Shown piece after piece: positions 1-4,395 of a stretch of 5,687 nt of DNA. How positions within the stretch are numbered: position 1 is the stretch's first letter; every line of letters begins with the position of its first letter. The DNA is from Planctomycetota bacterium (lineage in GTDB: Bacteria; Planctomycetota; UBA1135), in assembly GCA_029243845.1 (NCBI GenBank), contig JAQWRF010000033.1, positions 1-5,687 of the forward strand, in the 5' to 3' direction. The notes under the pieces are model-generated. The model was not told where the DNA came from, searched no databases, and was given only the letters and a program-made list of their open reading frames with translations. The position numbers were made by a program, and so were the translations under genes.

Positions 1-60
1 AAATATGAATACCATGGCGGCAGCCAAGGCCATTAAGGGGCGTTTGTTGTTGTTTTTCAT
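1..60 (-). CDS. Partial gene start, membrane-anchored or exported protein (unidentified), runs off left edge
   Basis: On the minus strand an ATG at 60-58 overlaps the TGA stop of the prepilin gene (57-59) as ATGA. The frame stays open for the 20 codons visible before the window ends. The peptide begins MKNNNKRP and continues into a hydrophobic run (LMALAAAMVFIF). That is a short basic tail followed by an apolar segment, as in a signal peptide or an N-terminal membrane anchor. No Shine-Dalgarno sequence precedes it, and the 4-bp overlap points to translational coupling with the prepilin. Inner-membrane pilus or secretion assembly proteins often have this kind of N-terminus and sit beside pilin genes, but twenty residues cannot identify the family. 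I infer a membrane or exported protein cotranscribed with the pilin and assign no function. Confidence 0.55.
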   Translation of the reverse strand, partial: MKNNNKRPLMALAAAMVFIF

Positions 61-572
61 AGTTCGAAGAGGACGACGCCGTCCTCGGTGACGGTGGTGG
101 AGTTGATTTTGAAGGAACCTGTGTCTGCCCAGTACACCCAACCTGTTGTGTCGTCAGCATTTAAGACAGTGCCTCCCGGCTGAACAACCATGATGGTCGT
201 TAGATCATTAAATGGATTAGCTGGCAGTGCATCACGCAAATAAGGGCCGAAATAGTAGCCAGGAGTGCCTATCACAGCAGTGATGCCATCGTCGTTACTG
301 GCTAATTGCAACTGATTGAGCAGCGTTTGCTCAGACCATAGTCCCGTTGCATCGTCGTGTCCGGGGATTTGCTCGCAGTGTTGGAAGGCATAAAAATCGC
401 AAGCGGTGCGCATACGACCGAGTTGCGATTGCACAGCGGACACTTGCGCGTTACTAACCGTAGCCTGGAAACTCGGTAGGGCTATGGTGGCCAGCATCAT
501 CAAAATCGCGGCTACCACTGATAATTCGATCAGGGTAAAACCGGAATGCGATTTGTTGCGAGTAGTTTTCAT
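57..572 (-). CDS. Prepilin-type protein (type II secretion/type IV pilus pseudopilin-like, GspG-like)
   Basis: This 171-residue protein has a textbook class III signal: a short basic leader (residues 1-11, ending HSG), then F12-T-L-I-E16. Prepilin peptidase would cut between G11 and F12, leave Phe to be N-methylated, and place Glu at +5 of the mature protein. Residues 12-35 form the hydrophobic assembly helix (SVVAAILMMLATIALP). The helix continues as an amphipathic segment (VSAVQSQLGRMRTACDFYAFQHC) typical of the GspG fold. Later motifs, PYLRDALPANPFND (110-123) and GWVYWADTGSFKIN (144-157), are characteristic of GspG-like pilins in several Gram-negative phyla. C58 and C66 could form a disulfide. 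The product should sit in the inner membrane and be built into a pilus or pseudopilus. It lies 72 bp downstream of the topoisomerase VI subunit A gene and may be cotranscribed with it, though a functional link is not evident. No good Shine-Dalgarno sequence is present; a G-rich stretch lies too far upstream. Whether it belongs to secretion, pilus or DNA uptake cannot be decided here. Confidence 0.9.
   Translation of the reverse strand: MKTTRNKSHSGFTLIELSVVAAILMMLATIALPSFQATVSNAQVSAVQSQLGRMRTACDFYAFQHCEQIPGHDDATGLWSEQTLLNQLQLASNDDGITAVIGTPGYYFGPYLRDALPANPFNDLTTIMVVQPGGTVLNADDTTGWVYWADTGSFKINSTTVTEDGVVLFEL
69..86 (-). repeat. GC-rich inverted repeat in the 3' end of the prepilin gene
   Basis: A perfect 7-bp inverted repeat (GAGGACG and CGTCCTC) with a 4-nt loop lies in the last codons of the prepilin gene. 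It ends 8 bases before the ATG of the overlapping downstream gene. On the minus-strand transcript it would form a stable hairpin just ahead of that start. No U-tract follows, so it is not an intrinsic terminator. It may affect mRNA stability or coupling efficiency, or be coincidental in codons for EDGVVL. Confidence 0.4.
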
Positions 573-624
573 TGGAAGCGAAGCGTTAACTTCACCCCTT
601 TTACGTCACTCACGCCAACGTACT

Positions 625-638
625 TTAGATAAATCTAA
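625..638. repeat. AT-rich palindrome between top6A and the prepilin gene
   Basis: TTAGATAAATCTAA is a perfect dyad (TTAGAT, AA, ATCTAA) in the 72-bp gap 573-644. It starts 7 bp beyond the subunit A stop codon as read on the minus strand. The RNA hairpin would be weak and has no U-tract, so it is not a convincing terminator. A protein-binding dyad near a pilin promoter is possible. The rest of the gap shows no confident promoter or terminator. Confidence 0.35.
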
Positions 639-644
639 TAAAAG

Positions 645-1853
645 CTACGGCAAGAAATTCTTAGCGTCCTTTATTTTCGTTGGTAAATATTCTTCAATAA
701 CGAAATTCAAGCCCCACTTCGCGAAAGCCTGCTGTTCGGCGCGAACGCCCATCTTTAGCATCTGCTTAATCGCTTTTACCCATTTCGGGTGCGCTTTAAA
801 GAACGGATCGTTCTTTAAAGCGTCTTTAGCTCGCTTGATATCGACCGGCAGTAGTGGGTGGGTAGCATCTTCGAGTTGAAAGTCGATAATGTCTTGGGGG
901 GTCACACCCATGAATGTAGCGTTCGGTACGCAGAAGTCTTTATTCACGTGCGCTGCAGCGCCAGAACCCACTTTCAGAGTACGGTAAATATTACAAATAC
1001 CATACGGGTCACAGTCTACAAACACGTAAACCGGCAACTTTAGGTCTTGACTTAAGCGTCGCGTAAAACGACGCGTGGCACGTGTCGGCACTCCACTCAT
1101 TTCTACCAAGATGCAATTCGAGTTGCGCCAATAGCGATGGTGATTCAAGCGCTGAAACATACCGCCGGTTTCAATGGCGATAATAAAATCAGCGGTAGTC
1201 TCAAAACCAAGATGGTCAACGGAGCTTGGAATCGTGTATGCACCGGAACCCATTGCCGCGCAATCAGAGCGAATGGCCTCACCCGTTTCTGGGTCATGAT
1301 CGATAACCGTTAACGCGCCAACAACCGAACCACCATGCTCTTCAGGGCGGAATCGCAGAATCTCGCGCGTGATGTCCTTTAGCGAGAACATGCCTTCGAT
1401 ATCATCGAGCACGCTATCCGACTCGCGCTGCTCGCCAAATTTTGCGTCGCCCCAGTTTTTCGATACGTAGTAAGCCTCACGTTTCGTAGCGAAGTCATCG
1501 TCGGCAACCATGTCTTTCGCCAGTGACATGAGTCGTAAAGTCTGGGCGAAAGTTTTCACTGAGTTTACGTCTAAGCGGCGCGTTTTCATGTTGCCGGCCA
1601 TTTCGAAATAACCTGTTTTTTTGTCGTACGTGACGTTCTTCAGATTGCGCTGCGGCATGACCATTTCCGGTAATTCACCGCTATTAGCAACATTAAATAC
1701 ATCTAGAGCTACATCCTTAATCGACTCTATCGCCACTGCAGACAAATCGTTCTTGCCCTTTCGCTTGGATGGCCCCGCTTTACGCACTTTTTCAGGAGTG
1801 AATTTTTTCTTGGTAACTTTCTTGGTAACCTTCTTTTTCTTTTTAGCAGCCAT
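645..1853 (-). CDS. top6A: DNA topoisomerase VI subunit A (Spo11-like, DNA-cleaving subunit)
   Basis: This is the cleavage subunit of the type IIB topoisomerase. It cuts both DNA strands through tyrosyl linkage, and with subunit B it passes a second duplex to relax or decatenate DNA. The winged-helix (5Y-CAP) domain contains TKREAYYVSKNW (123-134). By alignment with Spo11 and archaeal Top6A, the second tyrosine, Y129, is the catalytic nucleophile. The Toprim domain carries the metal-binding residues: E228 in FIIAIETGGMF, and D280 and D282 in VFVDCDPYG (277-285). Family-typical segments follow: GVTPQDI, then RAKDAL, then EEYLPTKI near the C-terminus. At 402 residues it is slightly longer than usual because of a lysine-rich N-terminal tail: residues 1-34 contain 17 Lys/Arg, including VTKKVTKKK. 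The start is the ATG 4 bp after the subunit B stop, so the two are almost certainly cotranscribed and coupled, in the B-then-A order common in archaea. All catalytic residues are present, so it is probably active. Confidence 0.96.
   Translation of the reverse strand: MAAKKKKKVTKKVTKKKFTPEKVRKAGPSKRKGKNDLSAVAIESIKDVALDVFNVANSGELPEMVMPQRNLKNVTYDKKTGYFEMAGNMKTRRLDVNSVKTFAQTLRLMSLAKDMVADDDFATKREAYYVSKNWGDAKFGEQRESDSVLDDIEGMFSLKDITREILRFRPEEHGGSVVGALTVIDHDPETGEAIRSDCAAMGSGAYTIPSSVDHLGFETTADFIIAIETGGMFQRLNHHRYWRNSNCILVEMSGVPTRATRRFTRRLSQDLKLPVYVFVDCDPYGICNIYRTLKVGSGAAAHVNKDFCVPNATFMGVTPQDIIDFQLEDATHPLLPVDIKRAKDALKNDPFFKAHPKWVKAIKQMLKMGVRAEQQAFAKWGLNFVIEEYLPTKIKDAKNFLP
1806..1829 (-). repeat. 12-bp perfect tandem duplication in the top6A 5' coding end
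   Basis: Two exact copies of TTTCTTGGTAAC (plus-strand reading) lie side by side. They encode the repeated Lys-Val-Thr-Lys units of the basic tail of topoisomerase VI subunit A. They are flanked by further A/T-rich lysine codons. The repeat is in frame (four codons), so slippage would lengthen or shorten the tail without a frameshift. Confidence 0.85.
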
Positions 1854-1857
1854 CGTT

Positions 1858-3519
1858 CTAAATCTTACGAGTGGATTCTAGTGTTGCGCGCAACATATCA
1901 ACGGTGTCTTCACGCACTTCTGGTTCTAGTTTCAAAATCTCTTGCAAACCAATTCCCACATGTGGCAAGAATGCATCGATGTAATTGCGTTTCTGGAATT
2001 CCGAGGAAATCTTTTTGCCCTTGCGGATGTGAACACCCAACTTGCGTCCGGCTTCTTGCATCGCAAGCCTCACCTCTTTAAGGATTTCATCGTATGGCGC
2101 AATCGCCTCTTTGGCCTCAGAAGTAAACGGTACCCACACGCTTGCCATGTGCACCAAAATTACCGCGGAACCAACGGGCAAGGATCCCTTCGATTGTTGC
2201 AAACCGTAGTTTTTCCAGCTAGTAGAAATAGCCGCCTTGGTGAAACCGCAACTAGCTTGCTGACTTAACAACGGCACGCGGTTAGCAAAACGTAGAATAC
2301 GTATCGCGTCGTCAGCATTGCCCAATAAGTTTTCGGTGTCAAAAGTGCCGCGCTTCTTCTTTTTTATTTTAGTAATCTTGCCATCACCATCTACATCGAG
2401 GTGATCATCGCCAGGCTTGGCCCACGCAATGCCAACTTCAATTTGAAAGGGGTTGCCTCGATATACAGAAGGTGGACGCGTGCAAACCGCGTAAAAGTCG
2501 GCATCTGTTTCTTTTTGGAGCCCTTCTAGAATACGTTCTTCGCCGATGGGTGACAAACATGTTGTCGGCGGCGATGAAATCTTCGCTTTTTGAATGGCAC
2601 GGTGCAGCGCATCTGCTTCTTCACGTGCGATGCGTGACGGATAAGATTTTTCGCTAAGACCGGCTTCGGCGATAATTGATTTTGCGACCTTGGGCCCAAC
2701 GCGGCAGAAATCTTCTTTTAAGAAGCCCGACAGCCATCGCGAATTTGTTTGGCGCAGCATTTTGATTAACTCGCCAAGTTCTACGCCATATGGGTGCGGC
2801 TTAATTTCTTCGCCGCGCTCTGGCACAATCTTTGATGCAGCCTCGTAAACCATGGGCTCTTCCATTCCAGGCGCGAGATAGGTGAGTGATGCATGTGGGT
2901 TGGCAACGGCAGTTTGCTTAATGTAATCATCAACCGACCCTTTACCGCGCTTGTAAGTCGCCTCGAGGGTGCATTCAAAGCGCGTGCCATGCTTTAGATG
3001 CCAGTCAGCAAGCTCCTTGTCGCGCGTAATCATCGGCTTGTTTTTTGTCGAGTCCATTTGCAGCACAAAGTGGTGGGCTTTTTTACGCTTGACCCGTGAA
3101 ATAATTTCTGGGCCCTTGCCTGTGGTCATCTGCGCATACAAGCCGGCAGCCGAAATGCCAATACCTTGCTGACCGCGAGACTGGCGGCGGCTGTGAAACT
3201 TAGAGCCGTAAAGCAACTTGCCGAAGATATTTGGCACCTGAGCTTTGACGATTCCAGGACCATTGTCTTGGATAGCCACCTTAAAACGGTCATCCTGACC
3301 ATCTATGGCCATAATTTCGACCAATATTTCTGGCAGGATTCCCGCTTCTTCGCAGGCGTCCATAGAGTTGTCGACCGCTTCTTTAATAGTAGTGAGAAGC
3401 GCCTTCTTCGGGTTATCAAAGCCTAGCAGGTGACGATTCTTCGCAAAAAACTCGGATATCGAGATCTCGCGCTGCGATGCCGCCATTTGGTCGGCGGTTA
3501 AGTGTTTAGATTTAGCCAA
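1858..3519 (-). CDS. top6B: DNA topoisomerase VI subunit B (GHKL ATPase subunit)
   Basis: This ATP-operated clamp subunit dimerises when ATP binds and drives strand passage by subunit A. The N-terminal GHKL (Bergerat) fold shows every box: REISISEFFAKNRHLLGF strap (17-34), N-box EAVDNSMDACEEAG with E47 and N51, G1 box DNGPGI (85-90), GKLLYGSKFH (100-109), and G2 box SRGQQGIGISAAGLY (114-128). An H2TH region follows (about 230-310). The transducer domain includes RFANRVPLL (410-418), YGLQQSKGSLP (438-448) and VPFTSEAKEAIA (463-474). K444 or K470 is likely to be the ATP-sensing switch lysine. The C-terminus (ALP-like FLPHVGIGLQEIL) is the docking segment for subunit A. The length of 553 matches the short form without a C-terminal Ig-like domain. 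Residues 371-391 form an unusual acidic then basic loop (DVDGDGK, then IKKKKR). The start used here is TTG at 3519-3517; ATG at 3486-3484 (M12) is a good alternative that keeps the whole strap. An in-frame TGA at 3549-3547 limits upstream extension. Neither start has a Shine-Dalgarno sequence. Confidence 0.97.
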   Translation of the reverse strand: MAKSKHLTADQMAASQREISISEFFAKNRHLLGFDNPKKALLTTIKEAVDNSMDACEEAGILPEILVEIMAIDGQDDRFKVAIQDNGPGIVKAQVPNIFGKLLYGSKFHSRRQSRGQQGIGISAAGLYAQMTTGKGPEIISRVKRKKAHHFVLQMDSTKNKPMITRDKELADWHLKHGTRFECTLEATYKRGKGSVDDYIKQTAVANPHASLTYLAPGMEEPMVYEAASKIVPERGEEIKPHPYGVELGELIKMLRQTNSRWLSGFLKEDFCRVGPKVAKSIIAEAGLSEKSYPSRIAREEADALHRAIQKAKISSPPTTCLSPIGEERILEGLQKETDADFYAVCTRPPSVYRGNPFQIEVGIAWAKPGDDHLDVDGDGKITKIKKKKRGTFDTENLLGNADDAIRILRFANRVPLLSQQASCGFTKAAISTSWKNYGLQQSKGSLPVGSAVILVHMASVWVPFTSEAKEAIAPYDEILKEVRLAMQEAGRKLGVHIRKGKKISSEFQKRNYIDAFLPHVGIGLQEILKLEPEVREDTVDMLRATLESTRKI

Positions 3520-3538
3520 AGTGTTATCAATTCTGGGA

Positions 3539-3564
3539 TTACCGGCTCATTGTTGCTTATTTGA
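3539..3564 (-). promoter_or_regulatory. Candidate sigma-28 (FliA)-like promoter for the topoisomerase VI operon
   Basis: On the minus strand TCAA (3564-3561) is followed by 14 bp and GCCGGTAA (3546-3539). The FliA-type consensus is TAAA-N15-GCCGATAA, so the -10 matches 7 of 8, the -35 core 3 of 4, and the spacer is 1 bp short. Initiation would fall near 3532. That leaves about a dozen bases before the TTG start of top6B, or about 45 before the alternative ATG. This is an inference from consensus similarity; the divergently encoded FliA-family sigma factor makes it plausible. Confidence 0.4.
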
Positions 3565-3597
3565 CTATCTATTACTAGTGCTTTGGCATAAAAATAC

Positions 3598-3690
3598 TAT
3601 TGCAAGGAAATCGCAAACATATTTAACGACATAAGCTATTTGTTTTAAATGAATTAACTATTAGCAAGTTTCTACTAAAGTATTTGCAAG
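3598..3690 (+). repeat. Three TATT(N)GCAAG direct repeats in the divergent intergenic region
   Basis: TATTGCAAG (3598-3606), TATTAGCAAG (3659-3668) and TATTTGCAAG (3681-3690) recur in the AT-rich 222-bp region between top6B and the sigma gene. The second and third differ by one base and start 22 bp apart, about two helical turns. The third lies between the -35 and -10 of the candidate sigma-gene promoter. This spacing would suit an operator bound on one DNA face, but such short AT-rich words can recur by chance. The remainder of 3520-3741 shows no coding potential. Confidence 0.35.
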
Positions 3691-3704
3691 ATACTACCCG
3701 ATAG
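3676..3704 (+). promoter_or_regulatory. Candidate sigma-28 (FliA)-like promoter for the sigma factor gene
   Basis: TAAAGTAT (3676-3683) matches the FliA -35 TAAAGTTT at 7 of 8 positions. CCCGATAG (3697-3704) matches the -10 GCCGATAA at 6 of 8, including the whole CCGATA core. The gap is 13 bp, against the usual 11. Transcription would begin near 3711, about 30 bases ahead of the sigma ATG. If real, this implies positive autoregulation by the encoded FliA-family protein. The long spacer is the main weakness. I saw no better housekeeping-type promoter nearby. Confidence 0.45.
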
Positions 3705-3709
3705 CAGAT

Positions 3710-3739
3710 ATGAACGGCGCGATGTCGGATGAGAACTAG
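3710..3739 (+). CDS. Possible 9-codon leader ORF (MNGAMSDEN) before the sigma gene
   Basis: An ATG at 3710 opens a nine-codon frame that ends at TAG 3737-3739, two bases before the sigma factor ATG. There is no clear Shine-Dalgarno sequence. If transcription starts near 3711, as the candidate promoter implies, this ATG would be at or before the 5' end and could not be used normally; the internal ATG at 3722 would remain. A translated leader could couple to the sigma gene. It may equally be a chance ORF. Confidence 0.2.
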   Translation: MNGAMSDEN

Positions 3740-3741
3740 AA

Positions 3742-4323
3742 ATGAAACAAACTACCCCAAACAAGTACGAAGCACAAATTGAGCAGTGGACAGGCCTCGT
3801 CTGGCACATTGTAAATAAAATCAAAGGTCGTTTGCCTTTTAGCGTCTCTGAAGAGGAATTATACGCCGCAGGTATGTTTGGATTGATGCGCGCAGCTCGT
3901 TCTTATGACGAATCTCAGGGCGCGCAATTCAAGACCTACGCTTACCACCGTGTGCGCGGCGCCATCCTCGATGATCTTCGCCGTATGGACTTCTTGCCGC
4001 GCTCTATACGTGATAAGGCTAAGGAAACCGGTGAGGATGCACCAGCTATCGTCGCGCTACCAACTGACGAAGATGGACATATTGGCTTGGGTGCGAGTAA
4101 AGAGACGGATAGTGTCGAGCAAGACGAAATGATGGGCAAGATGCATACTGCCATCGATACGCTGCCAGAAAAAATGAAGTCAGTAATGAGTATGTACTAC
4201 CGCGACAATATGAAGATGTGCGAAATTGGTGCACGCCTTAACATCACTGAGTCACGCGTCTCGCAGATTCACACCAACGCGGTGTCACGTTTGCGCCGAA
4301 TGTTAAATCCATCCGACGCTTAA
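3742..4323 (+). CDS. FliA/WhiG-family RNA polymerase sigma factor, short form with reduced domain 3
   Basis: This 193-residue sigma-70 family protein directs RNA polymerase to alternative promoters. Domain 2 spans about residues 11-85 and includes EEELYAAGMFGLMRAARSYD (38-56) and FKTYAYHRVRGAILDDLRRMD (63-83), the core-binding and -10-recognition regions. DDLRRMDFLPRSIRDKAKE (77-95) is the FliA/WhiG signature at the region 2.4/3.0 junction. Domain 4 (about 135-190) carries LPEKMKSVMSMYY and the helix-turn-helix MCEIGARLNITESRVSQIHTNAVSRLRR (159-186), which reads the -35. FliA proteins are usually near 240 residues. Here most of the domain 3 helix bundle is missing and is replaced by an acidic linker (about 96-133, DEDGHIGLGASKETDSVEQDE). 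No flagellar genes are visible, so the name fliA is not assigned. It is divergent from the topoisomerase VI operon and followed by a strong terminator. The start ATG gives the normal family N-terminus; the ribosome-binding sequence is weak. Confidence 0.92.
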   Translation: MKQTTPNKYEAQIEQWTGLVWHIVNKIKGRLPFSVSEEELYAAGMFGLMRAARSYDESQGAQFKTYAYHRVRGAILDDLRRMDFLPRSIRDKAKETGEDAPAIVALPTDEDGHIGLGASKETDSVEQDEMMGKMHTAIDTLPEKMKSVMSMYYRDNMKMCEIGARLNITESRVSQIHTNAVSRLRRMLNPSDA

Positions 4324-4352
4324 ATCTCTTTTTCTAGACGACTTCATCAGTT

Positions 4353-4395
4353 AGGATGGTTGTATGTGCAAGCGTACGACCATCCTTTCTTTTTT
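4353..4395 (+). terminator. Strong intrinsic terminator after the sigma gene, overlapping the M1 peptidase start
   Basis: AGGATGGTTGTATG (4353-4366) pairs with CGTACGACCATCCT (4373-4386) over all 14 positions: 12 Watson-Crick and 2 G-U pairs. A closing U-G pair and a GCAA (GNRA) tetraloop complete the loop, and a U-rich tract TTTCTTTTTT (4386-4395) follows. These are the classic parts of a Rho-independent terminator, acting on the plus strand only. It begins 30 bases after the sigma stop codon. The 5' arm contains both the AGGA Shine-Dalgarno-like sequence and the ATG of the next gene. Confidence 0.85.

Noticed and set aside
601..627. FliA-like promoter for the prepilin gene on the minus strand (TAAAGTAC, 11-bp gap, TGACGTAA)
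   Set aside because: The -35 and spacing fit, but the -10 shares only about three of eight bases with GCCGATAA and lacks the CCGATA core.
573..644. Intrinsic terminator after top6A
   Set aside because: The TTAGATAAATCTAA dyad gives only a weak A/T stem with no following U-tract in the minus-strand transcript.
406..879. Plus-strand open frame of 157 codons
   Set aside because: It lies opposite the prepilin and top6A genes, has no recognisable motifs, and is an antisense shadow of them.
3561..3600. Housekeeping sigma-70 promoter on the plus strand starting with TTGACT
   Set aside because: The -35 is good but no TATAAT-like hexamer lies at 16-18 bp; the candidates CATAAA and TACTAT are too far downstream.
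3742..4323. Naming the sigma factor fliA
   Set aside because: The protein is shorter than FliA, lacks most of domain 3, and no flagellar or chemotaxis gene is present in the window.
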